Source: Bacteroidales bacterium
GTDB taxonomy: Bacteria > Bacteroidota > Bacteroidia > Bacteroidales > Muribaculaceae
Direction: 5' to 3'
Assembly (NCBI GenBank): GCA_900768685.1
Contig: CAAGDX010000034.1
Coordinates: 124,001 to 188,000 of the forward strand
Length of the DNA: 64,000 bases
The notes below the pieces were generated by a model. It had not been told where the DNA came from and did not search any database. It saw nothing but the letters and a program-made list of their open reading frames with translations. Shown in pieces: positions 37,210 through 46,151 of this stretch; the first letter of the stretch is position 1, and the number at the start of each line of letters is the position of its first letter. The translations under genes were made by a program, and so were the position numbers.

Positions 37210-38382
37210 TCAAAACAATTGCTTGAAAAATGCAGACATCATTTCACCAATCTTAGATTGAGAATAATTGCATAATATCGTTTGTTTTCCATGTTCCGCT
37301 ACTTTCAGTGCATTTTGATAATCTGATAATATTAACCTTAATTTTTTTGAATAGTCATTTACATCATCTGGCTTTGCAAAGAAGCAATCTTCGTCAGATA
37401 TATATTTTCGATTTTCTCCTACATCACAAATTAACGTTGGAGTACCCATTACAATATACTCTCCCAATTTTGTAGGAAAACCACCTTTTGCCCTCAAAGT
37501 GTCCGGCTGGGAAGAAACCATAACTTTTGACTCAGCTATCACTTTGGGAACTTCATCACTTTGTATTGAACCATCAAAGAATACATGCTCTTTAATATTT
37601 AGTGATTCAACTAGTTGAGATAACATACTTTTGACTTTTGGGGTTGGATTCCCATAAAAGTGTAAGGAATAATTAGTATATTCTTCGGAAATGATTGCAA
37701 AAGCTCTAATAATATTGTCAATATTGTCTTTTGTAATTTCCATGTTTCCTACATAGGAAATCTTATTTATTTTCTCAACTTGTATTGATTGAAATCTTTT
37801 TGTATTAACAATTAGTGGAACTACCAATGTGGGCTTTTCAACAAAACTATTGTAGTATTTTTTTAATTCATTACTAATCGATATATATCCGTCAAAATTC
37901 GGTAATATTTTAGTGTATTTCCATTTCTTGTAAGTAGGTATTTCCTTTTTCAATTTATGGCGAATAGGTGTGGGATATTCGTCAAAAATAAAAACTGTTT
38001 TTATTTCTTTTGAACGGCAAATACGATTATATGTATATAAGAATAAAGGCTCATCATTGCTAATAATTATTATATCGTAATGATTATCTTTTAAATGCTT
38101 GTGAAATTGATACACACCATTCCAAAACCTATATCCGGAGCAATGTGCAATCATCCTAAAAATTTTATATTTACTTTTTAATCTCCCGCATAAATGATAA
38201 TATTTAACACCGTTATAAATTCCTGAGTCCGGATTGTTGTCCTTTATCTTAACTGAAGGTAATAGGTTGAGTACCGTTACATCATTTCCGCATTCCACTA
38301 AGCCTTGGGCATACGCTGCCATTCTATTGGTAGCGGCCATACCTTTTGGAAAGTCATATATGCTGATAATACCAATTTTCAT
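37210..38382 (-). CDS. Glycosyltransferase family 4
   Basis: A 390-residue GT-B transferase with N-terminal FPKGMAATNRMAAYA and donor-site block RAKGGFPTKLGEYIVMG. It is a likely paralogue of the enzyme at 31043-32176. It overlaps the upstream GT2 gene by 4 nt. Very AT-rich compared with the capE-capG block. Confidence 0.87.
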   Translation of the reverse strand: MKIGIISIYDFPKGMAATNRMAAYAQGLVECGNDVTVLNLLPSVKIKDNNPDSGIYNGVKYYHLCGRLKSKYKIFRMIAHCSGYRFWNGVYQFHKHLKDNHYDIIIISNDEPLFLYTYNRICRSKEIKTVFIFDEYPTPIRHKLKKEIPTYKKWKYTKILPNFDGYISISNELKKYYNSFVEKPTLVVPLIVNTKRFQSIQVEKINKISYVGNMEITKDNIDNIIRAFAIISEEYTNYSLHFYGNPTPKVKSMLSQLVESLNIKEHVFFDGSIQSDEVPKVIAESKVMVSSQPDTLRAKGGFPTKLGEYIVMGTPTLICDVGENRKYISDEDCFFAKPDDVNDYSKKLRLILSDYQNALKVAEHGKQTILCNYSQSKIGEMMSAFFKQLF

Positions 38383-39299
38383 GCTTTTATGCAGTTTATA
38401 ATATATGCTGGTACTATACTAATGAAAAACAATACTTTGTCATACCAATTTTGCAAATACCCCCCCCCAATTTTAACGTAGTTTAACTTTGATTTTTTGC
38501 TGGCTCTAATCGCAGATAATGCTAACCCGAGATATGATCTCATTATTGCAGAAAGGCTATATGCAAATTTACAATCGTTTAATAAATTTATATTCATATA
38601 GAACCCGGACAATATATTTGCAAGTGTTGGGGACTTTAGAGATCCGGACACTGAATTTACATTAGGTTCAGAACATACAGACATTGGCTCATTTATAAAA
38701 ACAGTAAGAAACTTTTTGTCTATTGGGATCCACAATGCCGTACCCTCCGGTATCCAATGAGTCCCTGGATACTCATTAATTAGATAATCATCTAATACGT
38801 CTTTCTTTATGCAGAAGTTTCTATCTCCTTTTGCTCCGGAATTGCGTAAATCAATACCCCTACAAATATAAAAGTTCTCGGGAAGAATACTAGATCGATA
38901 TGACATATCTGACTTATTTAGACAAGCACCAACAACGCCACATACTTTGTCTTTTAAATCTTTTGGAATCATTGATAGGTATTTGTCTTTCAATAATAAT
39001 GAGTTTGGCAATAAATAGTCATCAGAATCTATACGAGTTATGAACTCTCCTCTTGCATTGATTATTGCACAATTTTGAGCTGTATGTATTCCTCCATTTT
39101 CTTTTCTAATATATCTAATGTTGATTTTATTATCGTATATGAATTCATTCAAAAGTTCCTGAAGATTATCAGTAGAACCATCATCTATTATTAACCATTC
39201 CCATTCATCCTTAGGATAATTTATCTCGAGCATTCGATGATACAAATCTCTCATTTGCTCTTTTCTATTAAATACCGGGGTAAAAATAGTATGCTTCAT
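38379..39299 (-). CDS. Glycosyltransferase family 2 with a G9 tract near the 3' end
   Basis: A 306-residue GT-A enzyme with TIFTPVFNRKEQM, IIDDGSTDN and the metal-binding RIDSDDYL (DxD-type). Near the C-terminus codons for IGGGY contain nine G on the coding strand (38460-38468), leaving only about 26 residues after it, so slippage would change just the tail. It overlaps the polymerase gene by 4 nt. Confidence 0.88.
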   Translation of the reverse strand: MKHTIFTPVFNRKEQMRDLYHRMLEINYPKDEWEWLIIDDGSTDNLQELLNEFIYDNKINIRYIRKENGGIHTAQNCAIINARGEFITRIDSDDYLLPNSLLLKDKYLSMIPKDLKDKVCGVVGACLNKSDMSYRSSILPENFYICRGIDLRNSGAKGDRNFCIKKDVLDDYLINEYPGTHWIPEGTALWIPIDKKFLTVFINEPMSVCSEPNVNSVSGSLKSPTLANILSGFYMNINLLNDCKFAYSLSAIMRSYLGLALSAIRASKKSKLNYVKIGGGYLQNWYDKVLFFISIVPAYIINCIKA

Positions 39300-40489
39300 C
39301 GTAATATCATTTGTTTAGTATCTGTTTTTGTAAAATAAATCATTAACATATAGTAAAAATGCCTTTGAGTAATATCTTGAGAAAAGGCTACTAATAACAA
39401 CACTAAATACACTAACAATACATTTTTTATGGAGAAGACAACGTCATTCAAATTAGTGATTAACATCTTAGTACTCTTAAACAATAAAATGTAATAAACA
39501 ATTGCAGCTGGGATTCCCCAGAATAGAAAAATTAGGGACAACCCATTTGGAGAAACCTCTAAACCAAAATCTGTATCTGAGTGAAATCCTATGCCAGTGA
39601 AAGGATTGTTTCTCATTAAACTTATATGATATGCAATAGCCCCAAATCTACTATGTGAAGCATCATTTTGAGATGCGTCAATTATTTTTTCTGCTCCAAA
39701 ATCACTATTTATGAAAATTATAAAAGGGACAATTAACAACCCTATATATAATATGGATTTTACTTGCCTTCTAATTATTGCATAATAATAAATCAACACA
39801 AAAAAAGTCGCAATATATCCGGATGTGGATAAGGTCGTAAATGAGGTAATGACAAACAATTTCGTCATCTTATCTAAATTTCTACTAGAAGAATTTGCTA
39901 ATGTAGAGATAGCTAACCCAATGTTTATAAAAACTGAGAACATTCCAGGTTCCCAAAATGGGCCGGAGTTTCTTAATGTATTTTTGAATGGTATAAAATA
40001 AATAATCAGAGACTGACCAGGATTAGAGGTAATGTCCTCATCAATACCTCCTCCAAGTGGTTTTATGAAAGAGAATGTGTTTACTAATGTTTCTTTTAGG
40101 GGCTCAATCAGAGTAATTAAATAAAAAAATAGGGAGATACAACAAATATGATACATTACTTTTACAAAGGTTTTACATAAATTGTTGATTGCACACACAG
40201 TAAAATAATATACTAGAAATTTTAAATAAAAATTAAATAGGGCTGATGCCGTAGATAAATTATATGCAATCTGAAATGCACTCCATAGTATAAAAAGAAG
40301 ATTGAAAAATAAAAATGGTTTGCTGATCTCCCGTTTTCTTATAAAGAACGCATATGCCGCTATTGGTCCGACTATAAAATATAACATCCACACAGCCCTA
40401 AAAAAAAATTCAAAGCCGGATAGTGCTATAATCATATATACTAGAAAATAGTCTATACAATCTATTTTGCTATTCTTTATTTCGCCCAT
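39296..40489 (-). CDS. O-antigen/capsule polymerase (Wzy-like)
   Basis: A 397-residue membrane protein with about ten hydrophobic segments and a larger periplasmic loop containing GPFWEPGMFSVFINIG and NPFTGIGFHSD, both typical of Wzy-type polymerases. It would join repeat units on the periplasmic side. Wzy proteins are poorly conserved, so the call rests on topology and context. It overlaps the flippase gene by 13 nt. Confidence 0.82.
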   Translation of the reverse strand: MGEIKNSKIDCIDYFLVYMIIALSGFEFFFRAVWMLYFIVGPIAAYAFFIRKREISKPFLFFNLLFILWSAFQIAYNLSTASALFNFYLKFLVYYFTVCAINNLCKTFVKVMYHICCISLFFYLITLIEPLKETLVNTFSFIKPLGGGIDEDITSNPGQSLIIYFIPFKNTLRNSGPFWEPGMFSVFINIGLAISTLANSSSRNLDKMTKLFVITSFTTLSTSGYIATFFVLIYYYAIIRRQVKSILYIGLLIVPFIIFINSDFGAEKIIDASQNDASHSRFGAIAYHISLMRNNPFTGIGFHSDTDFGLEVSPNGLSLIFLFWGIPAAIVYYILLFKSTKMLITNLNDVVFSIKNVLLVYLVLLLVAFSQDITQRHFYYMLMIYFTKTDTKQMILR

Positions 40490-41820
40490 AAACCTTTTGC
40501 CCTATGATTAATTATCTTATCGTATTGTATTTTTGACCATAAATAATTTATGATTGCATTTATGGCAAATGCTAATAAAATTCCTTTAAGGCCGAAATAC
40601 CCACCTAAAATAACTGCACTTGGAATATATACAATTGCAAGAATAGAGGTTGCAATTAATTGAATTTTTAGTTTTCCCATTCCATTTAGAATGTAACCAT
40701 AACATCCATACAAAATTGTAAATGCCGATTGCAACAAAAGCAATGTTAAAATAGTGTATTCTCCATCCAGACAGTTTTCTCCAAGCCATATTTTAAAGGC
40801 AAGTGGGTATGCCAATACCATTATTATTCCAAAACAAATAATGTAAGTACCGATTCTTAATAATTTTTTATTTATGGATTTAATCCAATCCATTTCTCCC
40901 AAGGTATATGCTTCTGTTGTAGCAGACCATATAGGAGTTGCGATAATTGTAAATATCATTGTAAGAACGTGAATATACTTGTATGTAATATTATATTCTA
41001 CGACCGCTTGATTTCCAACTACATGAGTAATTATTAAATTATTTGCATAAAATAAGATAAGTGTTATAATTTGAAGTATGAAAAATTGTATTCCTAGTGA
41101 AAATATACCTTTTATATGTTGTTTTCTATAAAACTTAATTGATGGAGATATATTTGAGAATGATGTATGGAATAATATTAAACTAGCAATAAAAGATATT
41201 AACGGGGGTATAGTGGAGATGGTTATTCCAAGAATCAGTAAAGAAGATATATCATAGATTCTTGTCAACAGTAACACTACTATATATGACACTAATTGGC
41301 TTAATGTCATAATCCCTGACGATATAGCCGGTTTTTGAGCGGCAAATAGAATTGAATTAATTAGAGTTAATGCAAAGTTTACAAAAAAAGAAATGAAAAC
41401 AACTAATACCAATAAGTTTAATCCATTAATATAACCATTTGCATTTAATATATCATTCCAAGGAATAAAAGGATATAATAAGAGAAAAAGAAAACATAGA
41501 ATAAATACTAATCCTACGATGCAACAATATGCTGTACTTACTAACTCTTTTCCTTCTTGATATGATTTATTGGCTAACGCAGCACTCAATTTATTTCTTA
41601 ATCCATTGCCCAAGCCTATATCAAAAAATGATATCCAAGAGACTATTGAGGTCAATGTCAACCATACACCATACTCAACGGTTTCTAAGGTATTTAATAA
41701 TAGTGGTATATAAAGAAAACTAATGACAAGTCCTATTCCCTTTATGAGGAACATGACTAAAATGTTCTTTTTTGCATTTTTAGTTCTTAAAGTGCTATTT
41801 TGAACATCCGATATATTCAT
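40477..41820 (-). CDS. Polysaccharide flippase (Wzx-like, MATE/PST superfamily)
   Basis: A 447-residue integral membrane protein with about 12-14 TM segments. The N-terminal YGVWLTLTSIVSWISFFDIGLGNGLRNKL is the conserved start of the PST flippase family. It would move lipid-linked repeat units across the inner membrane. It overlaps the acyltransferase gene by 4 nt. Confidence 0.9.
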   Translation of the reverse strand: MNISDVQNSTLRTKNAKKNILVMFLIKGIGLVISFLYIPLLLNTLETVEYGVWLTLTSIVSWISFFDIGLGNGLRNKLSAALANKSYQEGKELVSTAYCCIVGLVFILCFLFLLLYPFIPWNDILNANGYINGLNLLVLVVFISFFVNFALTLINSILFAAQKPAISSGIMTLSQLVSYIVVLLLTRIYDISSLLILGITISTIPPLISFIASLILFHTSFSNISPSIKFYRKQHIKGIFSLGIQFFILQIITLILFYANNLIITHVVGNQAVVEYNITYKYIHVLTMIFTIIATPIWSATTEAYTLGEMDWIKSINKKLLRIGTYIICFGIIMVLAYPLAFKIWLGENCLDGEYTILTLLLLQSAFTILYGCYGYILNGMGKLKIQLIATSILAIVYIPSAVILGGYFGLKGILLAFAINAIINYLWSKIQYDKIINHRAKGLWAK

Positions 41821-42356
41821 TTCTTGACAAACATCTCTTCCGGCAATGATAGTAGAAATTCCTTTTTATCTTCCCATGACAGACTTTTTGTATTTGTATT
41901 GAACGGGAGGTTTCTACTGATATAATCATCCACAGAGCATATAATTCTTGCCGGATTACCGCCGACTACCATGTTGTCTGGGACGGATTTTGTAACAACA
42001 GAGCCGGCTGCTACCAATGCGCCTTTCCCGATTGTCACTCCCGGCATAATATGACTTCCACTTCCGATATATGTGCCGTCTTTTATTATTATCTTTCCAA
42101 ATACATCAAATTCAGGATATTTTTGGCGAGCTACTCTTGCTCCACCGTGTGTATGCAAATGTACTCCTGCCGTTACCGCCACGCCGTCACCCACCTCTAT
42201 GAGGTATGATTCCGTTGGCCAGTTTTTGGTGTAAATTCTGCAATTCTTGCCTATTTTAGCACCTAAGAACCTAGCGTATTTCTCTGCCGGAGCAAAAAGC
42301 CGCATAATTACAGTGATAAGTTTTCTTAAAATAGGGGGGGGTGATTTAAATTTCAT
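41817..42356 (-). CDS. Hexapeptide acyltransferase with a C8 tract at its N-terminus
   Basis: A 179-residue left-handed beta-helix acyltransferase (VGDGVAVTAGVHLHTHGG, IKDGTYIGSGSHIMPGVTIGKGALVAAGSVVTKSVPDN, VVGGNPARII). It is probably an O-acetyltransferase. Codons 5-8 (SPPP) form eight C on the coding strand (42334-42341), right after the start, so one-base slippage would abolish the protein. The frame is intact here. Confidence 0.87.
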   Translation of the reverse strand: MKFKSPPPILRKLITVIMRLFAPAEKYARFLGAKIGKNCRIYTKNWPTESYLIEVGDGVAVTAGVHLHTHGGARVARQKYPEFDVFGKIIIKDGTYIGSGSHIMPGVTIGKGALVAAGSVVTKSVPDNMVVGGNPARIICSVDDYISRNLPFNTNTKSLSWEDKKEFLLSLPEEMFVKK

Positions 42357-42444
42357 ACTATTTAGCCTAATTCTGCATTAATTTATAAGGAAATATGTAA
42401 AGTCAAAATAATATCGAGGTATGTCTAAAGTTTTCTTATAAATC

Positions 42445-43500
42445 TCATTTATATTTCTCTTTATACCACTCCGCAAATTTTCTCAGTCCAGTCCTCAGCG
42501 GAGTATGCGGACAGAAACCGAAATCTTGTTCCAAAGGCGTAGTGTCGGCATAGGTGACTGGAACATCACCGGGCTGCATTGGCACTAATTCTTTGTGGGC
42601 TTCAAAGTCGTAGTCTTCCGGAAGGACCTTCGCCCTGATTAGCTCTTCCTGCAATATGCCGACAAAGTCTAACAGGTTCTCCGGATTGCTGTTACCAATA
42701 TTATAAACTTTATATGGAGGTATCGGGAGGCCGTCTTCACCGGTTGCCTTTTCAGGAGCGTGCTGCATTACTCTCACTACACCCTCTACAATGTCGTCTA
42801 TATATGTAAAGTCTCTTTTGCAATTTCCGTAGTTGAATATTCGGATTTTCTCTCCTTTTACGAGTTTGTCAGTAAATCCGAAATATGCCATGTCAGGTCG
42901 CCCGCATGGTCCATATACAGTAAAGAAACGAAGCCCGGTAGACGGTATGTTATAGAGCTTGCTGTATGCATGTGCCATCAGCTCATTGCTTTTCTTTGTT
43001 GCCGCATAGAGGCTGACCGGATTGTCAACCTTGTCTTCTGTTGAGTATGGCACTTTTTTGTTTGAGCCATATACACTTGAGGATGAGGCATATACCAGAT
43101 GCTCTACTTCGTTATTTCTGCATGCCTCAAGTATATTATAGAACCCGATAAGATTGCTTTCGATGTATGCATCAGGATTTGTTATGCTGTAACGCACTCC
43201 TGCCTGTGCCGCAAGGTTTACAACAATTTGAGGATGGTATTTGTCAAATATGTCTTTGATTACATGACAGTCTGCAATCGAGCCTTTTATAAAGCTGAAG
43301 TTTCCTCCCATGGCAGATATTTCATCTAATCGCTCATACTTCAAACTGACGTCGTAATAGTCTGTTATGCAGTCTATCCCAATTATTTCAGCTTCAGGAT
43401 AGTCTATGATAAGTCTCTTGCAGAGGTTTGCGCCGATAAATCCTGCAGCCCCTGTTACAAGGATAGTCTTCTTGCTTAAATCAACGTTTATTGGTAACAT
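42445..43500 (-). CDS. NAD-dependent UDP-glucuronate 4-epimerase-like enzyme
   Basis: A 351-residue extended SDR with VTGAAGFIGANL and the catalytic SSSSVYG...YAATKK (S, Y, K). The sequence LRFFTVYGPCGRPDMAYF is typical of UDP-glucuronate epimerases. It follows the UDP-glucose dehydrogenase gene by 2 nt, so conversion of UDP-GlcA to UDP-GalA is the best reading. Confidence 0.87.
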   Translation of the reverse strand: MLPINVDLSKKTILVTGAAGFIGANLCKRLIIDYPEAEIIGIDCITDYYDVSLKYERLDEISAMGGNFSFIKGSIADCHVIKDIFDKYHPQIVVNLAAQAGVRYSITNPDAYIESNLIGFYNILEACRNNEVEHLVYASSSSVYGSNKKVPYSTEDKVDNPVSLYAATKKSNELMAHAYSKLYNIPSTGLRFFTVYGPCGRPDMAYFGFTDKLVKGEKIRIFNYGNCKRDFTYIDDIVEGVVRVMQHAPEKATGEDGLPIPPYKVYNIGNSNPENLLDFVGILQEELIRAKVLPEDYDFEAHKELVPMQPGDVPVTYADTTPLEQDFGFCPHTPLRTGLRKFAEWYKEKYK

Positions 43501-43502
43501 AA

Positions 43503-44813
43503 TCAGTCTCTTCCAAAAATATCTCTTGTATAAACTTTATCTTTTACATCATCAAGGCATGTATCGTAGCGGTTGGCAATTATTGCAGCGGAAATGGCTT
43601 TGAATTTTTCAAGGTTGTTCACTACGAAACTACCGAAAAATGTAGTACCATCTGCAAGTGTTGGCTCGTAAATGATGATTTTAGCACCTTTCGCTTTAAT
43701 ACGCTTCATCACGCCCTGAATTGACGATTGCCGGAAATTATCGCTATTTGATTTCATAGTCAGACGATAGACTCCAACAGTGATTTCACGTTCTTTTCCT
43801 GCATCGTAACTGCTTGAAGCAGTGTAATATCCGGCTTTCGTAAGAACCTGGTCTGCAATAAAATCCTTTCGAGTGCGGTTGCTCTCCACGATTGCAGTCA
43901 TCATGTTTTGAGGAACGTCTGAATAGTTCGCAAGCAGTTGTTTGGTGTCTTTAGGCAGACAATAACCGCCATATCCAAACGACGGATTATTATAATGCGT
44001 TCCGATACGCGGGTCAAGACCTACACCCTGAATAATTGCTTGTGAATCAAGCCCTTTAATTTCAGCATAAGTGTCAAGCTCATTAAAATAGCTCACTCTT
44101 AAAGCAAGGTAAGTGTTGGCGAAAAGTTTAACAGCCTCCGCTTCTTTCATTCCCATAAATAGTGTAGGAATATCCTCTTTTATAGCTCCTTCTTTCAGCA
44201 GTTGAGCAAATTCTTTTGCTTTTTCATCCAGAAAAGCTAAATCTGCTATTGTTTTTATTGCATTATTCTCGGCAATAAATCTTTCATCTTCAATTATCTT
44301 AGGAATTCCCAATATTATGCGGCTTGGGTAGAGATTGTCATATAATGCCTTGCTTTCTCGGAGAAATTCAGGAGAAAATAGCAAATTAAGTTTTTTTACT
44401 CCTCTTGCAGCATATTTCATATATAGAGAGCGGCAGTAACCCACAGGAATTGTGGATTTTATCACCATCACGGCATCCGGATTGACACTGAGCACAAGGT
44501 CTATTACGTCCTCTATTAGATGAGTATCAAAATAATTCTTAACCGGGTCGTAATTTGTTGGCACCGCAATCACCACAAACTCCGCATCACTGTATGCCGA
44601 CACTCCATCCAAAGTAGCAGTGAGATTTAACTCTTTTTCTGCCAAGTATTTTTCAATATATTCGTCTTGAATAGGAGATTTTCGGTCATTGATTAGTGCT
44701 ACTTTTTCCGGCACTACATCTACGGCAACAACTCTATTTCTTTGAGCCAGCAAGGTGGCAATGCTCAGACCTACGTAGCCTGTTCCTGCTACTGCTATTT
44801 TTGTTTTATTCAT
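43503..44813 (-). CDS. ugd: UDP-glucose/UDP-sugar 6-dehydrogenase
   Basis: Oxidises UDP-glucose to UDP-glucuronate. The start at MNKTKIAVAGTGYVGLS is preferred. An open frame 18 codons longer would begin inside the palindromic repeat. The protein has 436 residues with the Rossmann GTGYVG, the STIPVGYCR motif, and the active-site Cys in FGYGGYCLPKDTKQL. It is second in the operon after the antiterminator gene. Confidence 0.93.
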   Translation of the reverse strand: MNKTKIAVAGTGYVGLSIATLLAQRNRVVAVDVVPEKVALINDRKSPIQDEYIEKYLAEKELNLTATLDGVSAYSDAEFVVIAVPTNYDPVKNYFDTHLIEDVIDLVLSVNPDAVMVIKSTIPVGYCRSLYMKYAARGVKKLNLLFSPEFLRESKALYDNLYPSRIILGIPKIIEDERFIAENNAIKTIADLAFLDEKAKEFAQLLKEGAIKEDIPTLFMGMKEAEAVKLFANTYLALRVSYFNELDTYAEIKGLDSQAIIQGVGLDPRIGTHYNNPSFGYGGYCLPKDTKQLLANYSDVPQNMMTAIVESNRTRKDFIADQVLTKAGYYTASSSYDAGKEREITVGVYRLTMKSNSDNFRQSSIQGVMKRIKAKGAKIIIYEPTLADGTTFFGSFVVNNLEKFKAISAAIIANRYDTCLDDVKDKVYTRDIFGRD

Positions 44814-44840
44814 TTGATTTTGTGCTTTTTGCGTGTTAAT

Positions 44841-44870
44841 TTGGGAAGCCGTGGCATGCCACGGCACTAC
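44841..44870. repeat. Palindromic intergenic repeat, copy 1
   Basis: An 18-bp perfect palindrome GCCGTGGCATGCCACGGC (44848-44865), flanked by GGGAA and ACTAC. It lies between the antiterminator gene and ugd. Related copies are at 46699, 46763 and 53591. Confidence 0.8.
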
Positions 44871-44872
44871 AT

Positions 44873-45748
44873 TTATATTTTCTGCAAAAATTCTTGTGGA
44901 AGATGCGGGGTGGCGACTGCACAGACGCCGGTGATGGTGACTACGAGGCGGCGGTCCTTTTTGATGCGGACTATGGTGCCTTCCGCTCCTTCAAAGTCGC
45001 CGGCGATGACGCGGACACGCTGCCCGGTGTGGAACTTTTGGAGGTCCTCAAAGTATTCGAGGTGCTCGTTTTCGGTGTCTGTGATGAGGCGAAACATGTT
45101 CATTTCGTGGTCTGAAATGATGGAGGGGCGGCGTCCTTCGCGTGTGAGGGTGGTGTAAATCATGATGCGGCTGCGTAGGGCGGATGCTATGTTGCTGATA
45201 TTGCCTGTGTTACAGCGGAAAAACATGAGCTGGCAGAGTGGTTTTACCACTTCTACGATTTTGTGGTTTTCTCTGCGGAAATTTCTCAATACGGGGACGT
45301 ATATCTCATCTGTGATTTCGCTTACCACTTTCTTGATGCGGTTCAGGTCGCGGTCAAACATCTTGGAGGCGAACCAGTGTGGCTCGTTGTCTGCGGGAGC
45401 GGGTTTTGGTGTGGTAATTGCCTTTGGTTGAGGTGTTTGCGGCTTGAATGAGTCTGTGTCTATGTCTCGGAAGAGTGCAGTGGCGGCGGGTTTGCCTATA
45501 TGGCGGCTGCAGAGTGCGCGAAATGCCCTGTGATAGAATTTTATAGTGCTGATTTTCAGGTTTTTGGCTGCCAAAAAGGCGAGAAAATCATTGATGCGGC
45601 GGGAGTCGATGTCCGTAATGGCGAAATCGTCTGCGAAACAGTCTGCGAGGGTGCTGCGGAGTGCTGCAAAGGTTTTGGCGTAGCGTTCCTGCCCGGAAGC
45701 ATTGAGTTCCGCAATCATTTCTTCTATAGCATTTTGTGCTGTCACCAT
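44873..45748 (-). CDS. NusG/UpxY-type antiterminator with an integrase-like N-terminal domain
   Basis: The first gene of the capsule operon. The C-terminal part (about residues 120-291) is a NusG-like protein: HWFASKMFDRDLNRIKK (NGN domain) and FHTGQRVRVIAGDFEGAEGTIV (KOW). UpxY-type proteins are known to let RNA polymerase read through long capsule operons. The first ~105 residues are extra. YAKTFAALRSTL, TDIDSRRINDFLAFLAAKN and STIKFYHRAFRAL look like the SAM-like core-binding domain of tyrosine recombinases, with no catalytic domain. A proline-rich linker (about 105-120) joins the two parts. Confidence 0.85.
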   Translation of the reverse strand: MVTAQNAIEEMIAELNASGQERYAKTFAALRSTLADCFADDFAITDIDSRRINDFLAFLAAKNLKISTIKFYHRAFRALCSRHIGKPAATALFRDIDTDSFKPQTPQPKAITTPKPAPADNEPHWFASKMFDRDLNRIKKVVSEITDEIYVPVLRNFRRENHKIVEVVKPLCQLMFFRCNTGNISNIASALRSRIMIYTTLTREGRRPSIISDHEMNMFRLITDTENEHLEYFEDLQKFHTGQRVRVIAGDFEGAEGTIVRIKKDRRLVVTITGVCAVATPHLPQEFLQKI

Positions 45749-45837
45749 AAAAAATAGATTTGCAATTTTTCAGACATTATTTTTATTCCCCATGCCTACA
45801 TAGTATCTAAGCATAGGTTTACGATCTTTTATCTCTA

Positions 45838-45910
45838 ATTGACTGCCATTCAGCAATATACGAGTCAATGTTTTTACGCTTTTTGCTCCCGTCCGAGAGC
45901 AGTTTTTTTG
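45838..45910. promoter_or_regulatory. Structured leader of the capsule operon
   Basis: Two inverted repeats lie between the switch and the antiterminator gene: ATTGACT/AGTCAAT (45838-45869) and TGCTCCC/GAGAGCA (45884-45901, one G-T pair). On the plus strand the second is followed by seven T and could stop antisense rightward transcripts. On the minus strand it has no T-run. It may be a loading or pausing site for the antiterminator, but this is inferred. Confidence 0.4.
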
Positions 45911-45917
45911 TGTCCAT

Positions 45918-46151
45918 CTCTTTGTAAGAGATTCGCATCGTAAAATTGACTTTTTGCCTGTTGCCTGAATCTCAGAGATTTGCCAGTCTAAATAGTGGGG
46001 ATTTGGGCATATATAAAGATGTGAAAAATGCGTTTTTTGGGCAAAAATGACGTGTCGGAAAGATGAAAATCTATTTTTTGAAACGCATAACTTGTTTGTG
46101 TAGAGAAAGTTTCTTAACTTTGCAAAATAATTGCGAATCTCTTACAAAGAG
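45918..46151. repeat. Invertible promoter segment flanked by 20-bp inverted repeats
   Basis: The perfect 20-bp inverted repeats are 45918-45937 and 46132-46151 (right arm TGCGAATCTCTTACAAAGAG). They enclose 194 bp. Size, repeat length, position 170 bp upstream of a UpxY-type gene and the enclosed promoter match the phase-variable capsule promoters known from Bacteroides. No recombinase gene is in the window. Confidence 0.9.
46092..46122 (+). promoter_or_regulatory. Promoter inside the invertible segment, pointing right (OFF)
   Basis: TTG at 46092-46094, 20-bp spacer, TAACTTTG at 46115-46122: full consensus. It points rightward, away from the capsule operon, so this assembly holds the OFF state. 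After inversion the box would lie at about 45947-45954 on the minus strand, facing the operon with a leader of about 190 nt. Confidence 0.85.
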
